DNA from: Thermus caliditerrae
GTDB taxonomy: Bacteria; Deinococcota; Deinococci; Deinococcales; Thermaceae
Reading direction: 5' to 3'
DNA length: 64,000 nucleotides
Assembly (NCBI RefSeq): GCF_021462525.1
Contig: NZ_JAKEDT010000004.1
Location: 77,395 to 141,394 of the forward strand
Below are positions 25,870-33,515 of this stretch, piece after piece. The notes under the pieces were generated by a model. The model was given only the letters and a program-made list of their open reading frames with translations, did no database searches and was not told where the DNA came from. How positions within the stretch are numbered: the first letter of the stretch is position 1; every line of letters starts with the position of its first letter. The position numbers and the translations under genes were made by a program.

Positions 25870-26109
25870 GCCTCGGTTAGCTTCCTTCTACCGGGTCCCA
25901 AGGCAGAGGCAGCCCAGGCCTATTGGACCGGGAGGGTGGAGGTGGTGGAGAGGGAGGCCTGCCGCCTGGCCCTGGAGGAGGCAGGGCGAGGGCTTCTAAG
26001 CTTCGTGGACGCTTTTCTCTTGCACCGGGCGGGCCTCGAGGGCCTAGCCACCTTGGACCGGGCCCTAGCCCGCCGGGCGCACGAGGTGCTGCCCCAGGAT
26101 CCTTATTGA
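25870..26109 (+). pseudogene. C-terminal remnant of a PIN-domain toxin
   Basis: An open frame without a plausible start codon ends at TGA 26107-26109. Its last 60 residues read like a PIN C-terminal half: LLSFVDAFLLHRAGLEGLAT followed by LDRALARRAHEV, matching the third and fourth acidic active-site positions (SFVDA, TLDR). The N-terminal half with the first Asp and Glu is missing and no antitoxin gene precedes it. I read it as a decayed VapC-like gene between the paa operon and the recombinase gene. Confidence 0.6.
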
Positions 26110-26129
26110 AGCCCCCACAGGATGCCGTT

Positions 26130-27056
26130 TCAGAGTTCGGGAAGCCTCGAGGCTGCCTCCTTAAGCCTTTCCCGCGAGGCGTGCAGGTATATCTGGGTGG
26201 TGGCGATGGACTCGTGGCCCAGGAGGTCCTTCACCGCGTCCAGCTCCACACCCACCTCCACCAGCAAGGTAGCGTAGGCGTGGCGGAGCTTGTGGGGGGT
26301 GAAGCGGCGGGGGTCCAGGCCCGCCCTCAGGGCCGCCTCCCGGAACTGGGCTTCCACATACCGGGCGGAGGGCACCCGCCCCCTGCGCTTGCCCTGGAGG
26401 AAAGTGAAAACGGGCACATTCCCCTGGACCGGCCCCAGCTCCTGGAGCGCCTCCCGAGCGGTCTTGGAAAGGGGCACCAGCCGCTCCTTGTTGCCCTTGC
26501 CCACCACCCGCACCGCCACGGGAACGCCCTTTTCCAGAACCAGGTTGCGGCCCTTCAAAGAAAGGGCCTCGGAGATGCGCAAGCCCGTGCCGTAAAGGAA
26601 GCGGGCTAAGGCGCTGAGCATTTTGGCTTCCTTGGCCTCCTGAAAAGCCTCGAGGAAGCGCCGAAGCTCCTCGGGGCTCGGGTGCAGGGGAAGCCTCCGG
26701 CCCGCCTTGGGGCGGCCGATGCCCTCGGTGGGGTCTTCCGCCGCCTCGCCCCGCACCTGGGCCAGGTAGCGGTAGTAGCTCCTCAGGGCGGCCAGAAAGC
26801 CCTGGACTCGCCTGGCCGCCCAGCGCTCCTGGAGCAGCAGGGCCCGGACTGCCTCGGGGCCCGGCGGGAGGGATTGGGCCTTTAGGAAGCGGAACCAGAA
26901 GGCCAGGTCCTGGAGGTAGCGCCGCACCCCCCGGGGGGAGTAGCCCCGCTCCAAAAGGAGGTACTCCGCGTAGGGGGCCAGGTCCTCGAGGGCCTTATCG
27001 GGCTTTTTAATGCCGAGGCTTTTCCAAATAACGAGCTGGGACCGGTCTGGGCTCAC
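26130..27056 (-). CDS. Xer-type tyrosine recombinase
   Basis: 308 aa from a GTG start. The N-terminal SAM-like core-binding domain is followed by the catalytic domain with R160 (GTGLRISEAL), K187 (GKGNKE), H255 and R258 (HKLRHAYATLL), H281 (LLGHES) and Y290 (IYLH): the complete R-K-HxxR-H-Y set. Size and lack of extra domains fit chromosomal XerC/XerD or a small integrase. Start: TATAAT (27068-27063) ends 6 bases before the GTG, giving a leaderless transcript; an earlier ATG at 27101 would lie upstream of the -10. A dif-like site overlaps the promoter. No phage or plasmid genes are adjacent, so dimer resolution is the likeliest role. Confidence 0.87.
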   Translation of the reverse strand: MSPDRSQLVIWKSLGIKKPDKALEDLAPYAEYLLLERGYSPRGVRRYLQDLAFWFRFLKAQSLPPGPEAVRALLLQERWAARRVQGFLAALRSYYRYLAQVRGEAAEDPTEGIGRPKAGRRLPLHPSPEELRRFLEAFQEAKEAKMLSALARFLYGTGLRISEALSLKGRNLVLEKGVPVAVRVVGKGNKERLVPLSKTAREALQELGPVQGNVPVFTFLQGKRRGRVPSARYVEAQFREAALRAGLDPRRFTPHKLRHAYATLLVEVGVELDAVKDLLGHESIATTQIYLHASRERLKEAASRLPEL

Positions 27057-27062
27057 GGGGGC

Positions 27063-27068
27063 ATTATA
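27063..27068 (-). promoter_or_regulatory. -10 of the recombinase gene (leaderless)
   Basis: Perfect TATAAT on the minus strand, 6 bases before GTG 27056. It overlaps the first two bases of the dif-like site, so recombinase binding could repress its own promoter. Confidence 0.65.
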
Positions 27069-27098
27069 CATGCGCGAAATGTACCTTTCGCGAATGTA
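27067..27098. other. dif-like recombination site
   Basis: Two 13-bp arms in inverted orientation (TACATGCGCGAAA and TTTCGCGAATGTA, 12 of 13 positions symmetric) flank a 6-bp centre TGTACC: the arm-6-arm architecture of Xer core sites. Against E. coli dif the left arm and centre agree at about 11 of 17 positions, including TGCGC and AATGTA. It lies directly upstream of a Xer-type gene. It could instead be an autoregulatory operator. Confidence 0.5.
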
Positions 27099-27148
27099 CA
27101 TGCTCTCCGCCTTTGCCGCCAGGGGACAACCTCAGCAGCGCTAACACC

Positions 27149-27445
27149 ATGCCCAGAAACTTCCACAAACGCTTTGAGCTTCTCTTCCTCCTCCTGGACA
27201 AGGAGGCCAGGAAGCAGGTCCTCAACGTGCTGAAGCGCCCGGTGCGGGACGACCGCAACCGTTTTCTCCTCACGCCGTCGGGGAAGGTCCGCCGCTGGGG
27301 GGTAAGCACGACGCCCAGCGCCTCTGGAACCCTACCTGGGAAGCTTGGACGGGGCAACGTGTGGCCCCAAACCCTGTGCGCCACACCTTTCGGGTACAGG
27401 ATGCTTTCATGCGCGTCCCCGCGTTGGTCATCAGCTTCGCTTTAG
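27149..27445 (+). pseudogene. Small hypothetical ORF, probably frameshifted
   Basis: The first 51 residues from ATG 27149 (MPRNFHKRFELLFLLLDKEA ... SGKVRRWG) look like a basic, helical small protein that I do not recognise. At a run of six G (27297-27302) the frame enters what looks like non-coding sequence. One extra G would continue into the protein-like stretch KHDAQRLWNPTWEAWTGQR, which is in frame with the downstream hydrolase; one fewer G would give a stop. No ribosome site or promoter is evident. Either a decayed gene or a 51-residue peptide with a sequencing or slippage indel. The rest of 27102-27408 shows nothing else. Confidence 0.3.
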
Positions 27446-28653
27446 CCCTGGCTCAGGAGTACCGGACCCTTCCCGGAACGCCCACGGGCTGGCCTGAGCT
27501 GGACCGGAGCTACGCCCTGGTCTACGAGGCAGAGGCCCCAAAGGCGGTCCTCCTCCTGGTGCCGGGCCTCCTCGGGGGAAGCACCAACTTCGCCCTCCTT
27601 GCAGAGCACCTAAGGCGGGAAGCCCCCTGGCTGGAGGTCTGGGCCTGGGAACGGCGGGCCAACGGCTTGGAAGACCGCTGGGGTTTCCTCACGCAAGACC
27701 CTACGGCCTACTACCAGGGCCTCCCCGAGCCAGACCTTACCCCTCTGCGTTCCTGGGGGCTGGAGGTGCACCTGAAGGACCTAGACCTGGCGGTGGAGTC
27801 CGCCCGGAAAAGGGCCCCCGTGGTCCTGGCGGGCCACTCCTTGGGAGCGAGCCTTGCCACCCTCTACGCCTTCCGCCACGAGGAGAAGCTCAAGGGCCTT
27901 ATCCTCCTGGACGGAGCCCTCCAACTGCAACCCCTCTCCCGGGAAGCCTTGGAGCAAGGGTACGTCACCCCCTTCGGCCGTTTCCCCGGCCTGGAAGATC
28001 TCCTCCAAGGCCGGGCCGACCCCGTTTTCCGCCTCCCCTTCCTCTCCCCCAAGGACCTGGCCCTGGCGGAAGCGGAGGCCTTCCTGGCGGCAAAGCGCCC
28101 CCTGGACCCCGTGCCCTACGGCCCCTACCGGGCCACCCGGGAGGCGAGGGCCCTCCTCCGGGTGGACGACCACTATAGCCTCTTTCCCCTCTTCAGCGTG
28201 AGCGCAGGCCGGGCCTGGGCCCGGGAAGGGCTCAGCCTTTTGGGGCTCCTGCAAGGGCGGGTGGTTCTCACCGCGCGGGGGCCCAGGAGCCACGTGGTGG
28301 AATGGCGGGACACGGGAGAGGCCACGGACCCCAGGGCTTTCCTCCGGGCCTTCGCCCGGCCCGAGACCGGGTTTTCCGAATGGTACTTCCCCTACCGCCT
28401 CCTCCTGGAGGTGGCGGGCTACCCCCACGTGGCCCCAGACCTTGGGCCCCGGCCCCTCCCCTACCCCGTCCTGGCCTTGGGAGCAGGGCGAGGGCTGGTG
28501 ACGCGGCCCGAGGACTTCCACCTGGGGGAGGCCTTTCCCCAAACCCCCGGCTGGGCCCTGGTCCTCCCCGGCCTCACCCACCTGGACCTCCTCACGGAGC
28601 GGCAAGGGCGCACCGCTCAGGCCCTCCTGGAATACCTGGCGGGGCGCCCCTAG
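27409..28653 (+). CDS. Secreted alpha/beta hydrolase
   Basis: 414 aa. Residues 1-15 (RVPALVISFALALAQ) form a short signal peptide, so the start at 27409 is preferred over the in-frame ATG at 27361. The hydrolase fold shows an oxyanion region VPGLLGGSTN near 43, the nucleophile elbow LAGHSLGAS near 140, and a C-terminal His in LPGLTHLDLL near 390. No lipase or esterase subfamily can be assigned by eye. Probably acts in the periplasm or outside the cell. A perfect 10-bp hairpin spans its stop codon. Confidence 0.75.
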   Translation: MRVPALVISFALALAQEYRTLPGTPTGWPELDRSYALVYEAEAPKAVLLLVPGLLGGSTNFALLAEHLRREAPWLEVWAWERRANGLEDRWGFLTQDPTAYYQGLPEPDLTPLRSWGLEVHLKDLDLAVESARKRAPVVLAGHSLGASLATLYAFRHEEKLKGLILLDGALQLQPLSREALEQGYVTPFGRFPGLEDLLQGRADPVFRLPFLSPKDLALAEAEAFLAAKRPLDPVPYGPYRATREARALLRVDDHYSLFPLFSVSAGRAWAREGLSLLGLLQGRVVLTARGPRSHVVEWRDTGEATDPRAFLRAFARPETGFSEWYFPYRLLLEVAGYPHVAPDLGPRPLPYPVLALGAGRGLVTRPEDFHLGEAFPQTPGWALVLPGLTHLDLLTERQGRTAQALLEYLAGRP

Positions 28654-28664
28654 AGGCGCCCCGC
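28639..28664 (+). terminator. Hairpin across the hydrolase stop codon
   Basis: Perfect stem GCGGGGCGCC / GGCGCCCCGC with loop CCTAGA containing the TAG stop. It lacks a T-run, so it may stabilise the 3' end or give weak termination. Confidence 0.5.
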
Positions 28665-28753
28665 AGGCAACCTCCCCAACCCGGAAGAAGCCCTGGCTAC
28701 CCTTTCACCGGGGCCCCCACGCGAACCTCGTGCCCGTGAGGTGGCATAAACCC

Positions 28754-30223
28754 TCAGCCCTTGGCCCCTGCCTTGGCCTCCCTGGAGCCCCGGGAAGCCT
28801 CCCGCAGGAGGAACGCGGTCGCGAAGCCCAGGAGGGCGGCGAAAAAGGCCAGCCGCCAACCGTCCAGCACCCCTTGGCCCAGGGTGCCCTGGAGCAGGCT
28901 CTTCACGAAGGCCGGGGCCTCGGCCAGGTTGCCCGTGCCCCCGGAGAACCCCCCTGGGCCCCCGGCGGTGAGGGAGGCCAGCTCCTGGCTCCTGCGGGCC
29001 AGCAGCACCCCGGAGACCGTGATCCCCGCCGCCGCTCCCAGGCTGCGGGTGAGGGAAACCAGGCTGGAAACCTGCCCCTGGCTCCCCGCCGGGGCTAGGC
29101 CCAGGGCCAGGTAGGAAAGGGGCCCCTGGACGAGGCCGAGACCCGTTCCCAGCAGGAAAAGCCCTAGGAGGAGGAGCCACAGGGCGCTGGCCAGGTAGGC
29201 CATCACCAGGAGGCCCAGGGCGGTGAGGCCCATCCCCAAGACCACCAGCCGCTTGCCTCCCACCCGGCCCACCATGGCCCCCGCTGCCCCGCTCACCCCA
29301 CCCAGGGCGAGGGCCAAGGCGTTGAGGATGGCCCCGGAGGCGAAGGGGGAAAGGAAGAAGGCCACCTGGGCGTAAAGGGGGGCGAAGACGATACCCCCCA
29401 GGAGGGCGTAGCCCACCAGGGTGGACACCAGCCAAAGGGGCAAGAAGGGGGGCGAAAGGGCCAGGCGCACGTCCAAGAGGGGGGCGGGATGGCGCCTTTC
29501 GTAGAGGATCAGGGTCAGCCCCGCCAGCAGGGCCAGGAGGAAGAGGCCGCCGATGCGCGGGGAAAGGAAGCCCAGGTCCTCTAGCCGTTCCAGCCCCTGA
29601 ATGCCCAAGACCAGGCTCCCGAAGGTAAGGGCCACCAAGGCCCCCCCCACTAGGTCCAGCCGGGCCCGGCCTGTGGGCCGGGGAAGGGCCATGCCCGCCA
29701 GGAGTAGCACCCCGAAGATCCCGATGGGCACGTTGATCCAGAACACCCAGTGCCAAGAAGCCCGCTCCACGATGAACCCGCCCAGGTTCGGCCCCAGCAC
29801 GTTGCCCAAGGCAAAGACCCCCAGGATTTGGCCCAGATAAGCCCCGCGCCGTTCCTCAGGGGCTACCACCCCCACGATGGCCTGGGCCACGGGGAATAGC
29901 CCCCCTGCGCCCACCGCCTGGATGACGCGGGCCGCCACCAGCATCTCCAGGCTCTGGGAAAAGGCCGCCAGGGCGCTGCCGCCAGCGAAGAGGGCCATGG
30001 AAACCCCGTACACCCGGCCGTAGCCCAAGAGGTCGGAAAGCCTCCCCAGGATGGGCACGGACACCGCGTAGAACACGGAGTAGATGGAGAAGGCCAGGGT
30101 GATCCGGTCCACCCCGGTGCCCAGGTCCTCGGCGATGGCCGGCAGGGCCGGGGCCAGGATGGCGTTGTCCAGGGCGCCCATGAAGACGCCCAGCATCAGG
30201 GCCAAAAGGAGCCTACCGCTCAC
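28754..30223 (-). CDS. MFS efflux transporter (DHA2-like)
   Basis: 489 aa with about 14 predicted membrane helices. Motifs: MGALDNAILAPALPAIAEDL at the N-terminus (the LDxTIxxxALP-like DHA2 motif), GRLSDLLGYGRVYG (motif A) and a GAGGLFPVAQA-type motif C region. It overlaps the LolA-like gene by 4 bases and is the last gene of a TetR-LolA-MFS operon. Substrate unknown; the TetR partner suggests induction by the exported compound. Inner membrane. Confidence 0.87.
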   Translation of the reverse strand: MSGRLLLALMLGVFMGALDNAILAPALPAIAEDLGTGVDRITLAFSIYSVFYAVSVPILGRLSDLLGYGRVYGVSMALFAGGSALAAFSQSLEMLVAARVIQAVGAGGLFPVAQAIVGVVAPEERRGAYLGQILGVFALGNVLGPNLGGFIVERASWHWVFWINVPIGIFGVLLLAGMALPRPTGRARLDLVGGALVALTFGSLVLGIQGLERLEDLGFLSPRIGGLFLLALLAGLTLILYERRHPAPLLDVRLALSPPFLPLWLVSTLVGYALLGGIVFAPLYAQVAFFLSPFASGAILNALALALGGVSGAAGAMVGRVGGKRLVVLGMGLTALGLLVMAYLASALWLLLLGLFLLGTGLGLVQGPLSYLALGLAPAGSQGQVSSLVSLTRSLGAAAGITVSGVLLARRSQELASLTAGGPGGFSGGTGNLAEAPAFVKSLLQGTLGQGVLDGWRLAFFAALLGFATAFLLREASRGSREAKAGAKG

Positions 30224-30792
30224 GGCTTCACCTCAAAGAGGCTCTGGGGCGGGGGCGTGAGGTCCAGCTTCAGGTACTCCACCTGGGAGAGCACCTTGCC
30301 CGAGGGAGAAAGCACCTCGTAGCGGAAGGGCAGGTGCCCCTTGGGGTTCAGGGTGATGCGCCAGGCAGCAGGCTGACGCTCATCCTTGGGGGGCACCCTC
30401 TTGGCCAGGAGGAAGCGCCAAAGCCCTCCCTCTTCCTGCACCTCCCGCAGAACATACTCCCGGGCCACGGCCTGGGGCTCGCTAAAGAGAAGCTGTAGGG
30501 GATCTTCAGGGGCCGTGGCCTTGCCCTCCTGCCAGGGGCCCTTGGGGCCCTTGCTCCATGCCCGTTGTCCATCGGAGACCAGGGCGCTACCCTTCAGGTA
30601 CTCGGGGCCCTCCAGCCAGTCGATGCGCACCCAGGGGCGTCGGAAGGCCACCTGGTAGACCACCGGGCCCTGGCGGGCCTGGGCCACATAGCCCGTCACT
30701 TTAGCGTGGGCCTCGAGGGCCTTCCACACCTCCTCTGGGCTCAGGGCGAAAGCCAAGCCCCACACCGCCACAAATGCCAAAACTTTCCTCAT
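30220..30792 (-). CDS. LolA-like outer-membrane lipoprotein carrier/sorting protein
   Basis: 190 aa with a signal peptide (RKVLAFVAVWGLAFALS) and a beta-rich body: VVYQVAFRRPWVRIDW, LVSDGQRAWSKGPKGPW and ITLNPKGHLPFRYEVLS. The pattern of a lipid-binding half-barrel (LolA/LppX/YcnI-like) is clear in outline but identity is not certain. It overlaps the TetR gene upstream and the MFS gene downstream by 4 bases each. Thermus has an outer membrane, so a periplasmic lipid or lipoprotein carrier paired with an exporter is plausible. Confidence 0.68.
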   Translation of the reverse strand: MRKVLAFVAVWGLAFALSPEEVWKALEAHAKVTGYVAQARQGPVVYQVAFRRPWVRIDWLEGPEYLKGSALVSDGQRAWSKGPKGPWQEGKATAPEDPLQLLFSEPQAVAREYVLREVQEEGGLWRFLLAKRVPPKDERQPAAWRITLNPKGHLPFRYEVLSPSGKVLSQVEYLKLDLTPPPQSLFEVKP

Positions 30793-31331
30793 ACCCCACC
30801 TGCTCCTTTCGGCAAACCCTTCACGAACACCCGGACCCAGTCCTGCAAAAGCTCCTCCGCACGGTAGCCACCCACGTGCCTTTCCAGCATGTGGGCTCCA
30901 TGGACCAGGGAACTGAAGAGGGCCGCCAGGGAACGCCCCCGCCCGGGGTAGAGGGCCTCGAAAAAGGCATCCAAGTGGGCCATCTCCCGACGCATGGCCT
31001 CCTGGGCGAGGAAGCGGGCTTCCTCCTCCCCTCCCCGCCCTCCATGGGCCGTAACCAGGGCCGCCAGGGGCTCCACCCCTTCGCGGTAGGCCAGGGCGTA
31101 GCGGAGGAGGCGCTCCTCCAGGGGTCCTTCCTCCTCCAGGGCCGTCTGGGCCCGGAGGCGAGACTCCTCCAGGAGGGCGGCCAGAAGGGCTTTCTTGCTG
31201 GGGAAGTGGTGGTAGAAGGCCCCCTTGGTGAGCCCCAGCTCCGCCGCCAGCTCGTCCAGGCGGGTGGCAGCGTAGCCCCGTTCGGCGAAGGCCCGGCGGG
31301 CCGCTTGGAGGATGCGGGACCGGGTGTCCAT
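30789..31331 (-). CDS. TetR-family regulator of the LolA-like/MFS operon
   Basis: 180 aa. The helix-turn-helix is at the N-terminus (ILQAARRAFAERGYAATRLD, LAAELGLTKGAFYHHF). The frame is open far upstream, but ATG 31331 lies inside a palindromic operator and gives the normal TetR start (MDTRSRILQ). It is first in an operon with a LolA-like protein and an exporter, all with 4-base overlaps. Probably autorepresses and is released by the export substrate. Confidence 0.87.
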   Translation of the reverse strand: MDTRSRILQAARRAFAERGYAATRLDELAAELGLTKGAFYHHFPSKKALLAALLEESRLRAQTALEEEGPLEERLLRYALAYREGVEPLAALVTAHGGRGGEEEARFLAQEAMRREMAHLDAFFEALYPGRGRSLAALFSSLVHGAHMLERHVGGYRAEELLQDWVRVFVKGLPKGAGGV

Positions 31332-31348
31332 ACCTACCAGTAGGTATG
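31329..31348. promoter_or_regulatory. TetR operator
   Basis: CATACCTACCAGTAGGTATG: two perfect 9-bp inverted arms around a CA centre, overlapping the TetR start codon. Its sequence differs from the PaaR and PfmR-like operators, indicating a separate regulon. Confidence 0.75.
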
Positions 31349-31350
31349 GG

Positions 31351-32742
31351 TTAGCCCCCAGACACACCAGGAGCCAGCTCACATTTCTCCCCCAGGCCCA
31401 CGGCCCGCAAAAGAAGCCGGACCGCGCGCAGGCCGGAGAGGGCAGCGGCGGGGACGCTCTGCCCGGGGAAGACCCCCTCCCCCACCCGGAAGACGTTGGG
31501 AAAGAGGCGCACCCGGGGAAAGCGGAAGGGATGGGTCTGGGGGTACCCCCCCACCCAGGCCCGCCCGGCGAAGCGGCGGTAGGTGCGGGGGGTAGCGGCG
31601 AAAAGGAACTCAGCTTCCCTGAGGCCCGGGAGGAGCGCTTCCCCCAGGGCCAGGGCCCTCTCCTGCCAGTGAGCCTTAAGGGCCCGGTAGGCCTCCGCCT
31701 CGAGGCCCTCCCAGGGGGCCAGGGGGGTGTGGAGGGAGAGGGAGAAGACGGTCCTCTCCCCTTCCGGAAAGAGGGAGAGGAAGGCAAAGGGCCGCTCCCG
31801 GGCGTTTTGCCGGTAGAAGGGAGGGTCCACCCGGAAGGGCAGAACCCCATAGAGGGCGAAGGCCCCCCAGGCATCCTTGGGCGTTCTTTGGGGAAGGCCC
31901 AGGAGGGACTCAGGAGGCACATTGAGGAGGAAAAAGTCCCCGAAGACCACCTCCTTCTCCCCCCGCCTTCTCCCCCCATAGGCCACCTCCACCCCGTAGG
32001 CCCGCCCCTCCCGCAGGAGGAGCCGGGTGGCCCGGGCCCGGTAGCGGACCTCCAGGTCCTCCGCCAAAGCCCGGGCCACCCCTCCCACCCCGCCCGGCAC
32101 CCGCGCCGGCCCCAGGTGGGGCAGGTCCAGGGCCATGGCGGCGTAGAGGGCGTAGGGGTCTTCCGTCTGGGCGGCGATGAGGAGCTGGGCCCGGAAGAAG
32201 AGGCGGAAATCGGGGTCTTCCGGGGCTAGGCGGGAGACCCGGCGGAAGAGATCGGGAAGCAAGGGGAGAAGCTCGGGGAAAAGGCGGAGGAGGGCGGGGA
32301 CCTCCTCCCTCTCCGGGGGCCAGGGGAGCCTGGGGGCCAGTGCCTTTAGCCTCTCGGCCCGCTCCCCCTGCCAGCGCCAGAAGGGGAGGATCTTGGGCCC
32401 GAAGAAGTCCCGCTGGGCTTCCCTTTCCGCCTCGCGTCCCACGGGGCGGAGGAGCCTCCCCCGGGGGAGGACCACCTCCATCAGAGGGAAGCCCTCTGGG
32501 TAAGGCTCCACGGGGAAGCGCAGGGCTAGGAGGCCTTCCAGGAAGGCCAGGGGGCCCCCAGAGGCGAAGCCCGAGAGGAGGGTGGCCCCCGCGGGGAAGC
32601 GGTGGCCCCGGTGCCAGAAATCCCCCGCCAGGCCCCCGGGGTAGGTGTGTGCCTCGAGGACCACCACCTCCAGGCCCGCCTTTTGCAGGAGCCTGGCCGC
32701 CACCAACCCGCCGATGCCGGCTCCCACCACCACCGCGCGCAC
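31351..32742 (-). CDS. FAD-dependent CrtI/CrtISO-like oxidoreductase
   Basis: 463 aa. GTG start followed at once by the dinucleotide-binding VVVGAGIGGLVAARLLQKAG and an Ala-His-Tyr-Pro-Gly-Gly element (EAHTYPGGLAG), as in phytoene desaturases and carotenoid isomerases. The C-terminus has the FAD-closing GVFPGQSVPAAALSGLRA. No carotenoid genes are adjacent, so the substrate is open. TAGCCT lies 6 bases before the GTG (leaderless). Divergent from the HEPN-MNT pair; ends 19 bases before the TetR start. Confidence 0.82.
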   Translation of the reverse strand: MRAVVVGAGIGGLVAARLLQKAGLEVVVLEAHTYPGGLAGDFWHRGHRFPAGATLLSGFASGGPLAFLEGLLALRFPVEPYPEGFPLMEVVLPRGRLLRPVGREAEREAQRDFFGPKILPFWRWQGERAERLKALAPRLPWPPEREEVPALLRLFPELLPLLPDLFRRVSRLAPEDPDFRLFFRAQLLIAAQTEDPYALYAAMALDLPHLGPARVPGGVGGVARALAEDLEVRYRARATRLLLREGRAYGVEVAYGGRRRGEKEVVFGDFFLLNVPPESLLGLPQRTPKDAWGAFALYGVLPFRVDPPFYRQNARERPFAFLSLFPEGERTVFSLSLHTPLAPWEGLEAEAYRALKAHWQERALALGEALLPGLREAEFLFAATPRTYRRFAGRAWVGGYPQTHPFRFPRVRLFPNVFRVGEGVFPGQSVPAAALSGLRAVRLLLRAVGLGEKCELAPGVSGG

Positions 32743-32748
32743 GGGCCC

Positions 32749-32754
32749 AGGCTA
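32749..32754 (-). promoter_or_regulatory. -10 of the CrtI-like gene (leaderless)
   Basis: TAGCCT on the minus strand, 6 bases before GTG 32742; supports the GTG start. Confidence 0.45.
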
Positions 32755-32802
32755 ACCGGGAAGGGAGGGCCCGACCTTGGCCCAGGCTAAGATGGGTAAG
32801 GG

Positions 32803-33186
32803 ATGCGGCTCGAGGCGGAACGGCTCCTGGCGCAGGCCCGCGAGGACCTGACCACTGCCCGGGTGCTCCTCCAGGGGGAGCGCCACTACGCCGCGGCCTT
32901 CTTTGCCCAGCAAGCGGCGGAGAAGGCCCTGAAGGCCCTCCACGTGGAACGCCTGCGCACCCTACCCCGCACCCACGACCTGTTGGCCCTGGCCGAGGCC
33001 CTGGGGGCCCCTGAAGGGGTGGTGGAAGGAGCCCGCCTCCTCACCCCGGACTACACGGTGAGCCGCTACCCGGACGCCGCCGGCACCCTGCCTGCCCGGC
33101 TTTACGGCAGGGCCCAGGCGGAAGCCCGCCTGCAGGCGGCGGAGGAGGTGCTCACATGGGCGGAGAGGTCGGTTGGGCAAAGCTGA
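32803..33186 (+). CDS. HEPN-domain protein (toxin of a HEPN-MNT pair)
   Basis: 127 aa all-helical protein. Signature regions: FAQQAAEKALKALHVERL (about 27-45), RTLPRTHDLLALAEALG with an Arg-x5-His spacing, and TPDYTVSRYPDAAG near 86. HEPN proteins of this size act as RNases or are substrates of a partner nucleotidyltransferase. It overlaps the MNT gene by 31 bases, and the pair forms a type VII-like module. TAAGAT lies 9 bases before the ATG. RNase activity is inferred, not shown by a textbook motif. Confidence 0.8.
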   Translation: MRLEAERLLAQAREDLTTARVLLQGERHYAAAFFAQQAAEKALKALHVERLRTLPRTHDLLALAEALGAPEGVVEGARLLTPDYTVSRYPDAAGTLPARLYGRAQAEARLQAAEEVLTWAERSVGQS

Positions 33187-33506
33187 GGGAAGCCCTGGCC
33201 CAGGCCCCCCTGCCCATCGCCCTGGCCCTGCTCTTCGGTTCCCGAGCCCGGGGAGAGGCCCTGTTGGACAGCGACTGGGACCTCCTGGTGGTCTCCCCGG
33301 CCTTTCGGGGCATGGACTACCTGGAAAGGCTCCTTCTCCTCCACCGCGCCTTGCCCCTCCGCCACGTGGAGTACGTGGCCCTTACCCCGGAGGAATGGGC
33401 GGCTCGGCAAGGGGAGGTCGGGGTGGTGGGGGAGGCGGCCCGGGAAGGGATCGTCCTGCTGCAAACCCCCTCCCAGGCCACCCTGCCCCAAGGCCCAATC
33501 CCCTAG
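33156..33506 (+). CDS. MNT-type nucleotidyltransferase (antitoxin partner of HEPN)
   Basis: 116 aa. The minimal nucleotidyltransferase core is present: LLFGSRARGEALLDSDWDLLVV (residues 25-46), i.e. GSxRxG followed by DxD. In studied HepT-MntA pairs this protein adds AMP to the HEPN toxin and silences it. The start codon lies 31 bases inside the HEPN gene, so production is coupled. No third component is present. Confidence 0.82.
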   Translation: MGGEVGWAKLREALAQAPLPIALALLFGSRARGEALLDSDWDLLVVSPAFRGMDYLERLLLLHRALPLRHVEYVALTPEEWAARQGEVGVVGEAAREGIVLLQTPSQATLPQGPIP

Positions 33507-33509
33507 GCT
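33504..33509 (+). promoter_or_regulatory. -10 of the NmrA-like pseudogene (leaderless type)
   Basis: TAGGCT, 6 bases before ATG 33516. The promoter is preserved although the gene is broken. Confidence 0.4.
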
Positions 33510-33515
33510 AGGGGT

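Noticed and set aside
25923-26609. Plus-strand open frame across the PIN remnant and recombinase
   Set aside because: Mostly antisense to the recombinase, whose catalytic residues are all present on the minus strand.
26130-27098. Prophage or integrative element around the recombinase
   Set aside because: Neighbouring genes are metabolic or decayed; no phage, conjugation or replication genes and no flanking direct repeats were seen.
31332-31979. Upstream extension of the TetR reading frame
   Set aside because: It is antisense-like sequence within the CrtI-like gene; the operator and TetR N-terminus place the start at 31331.
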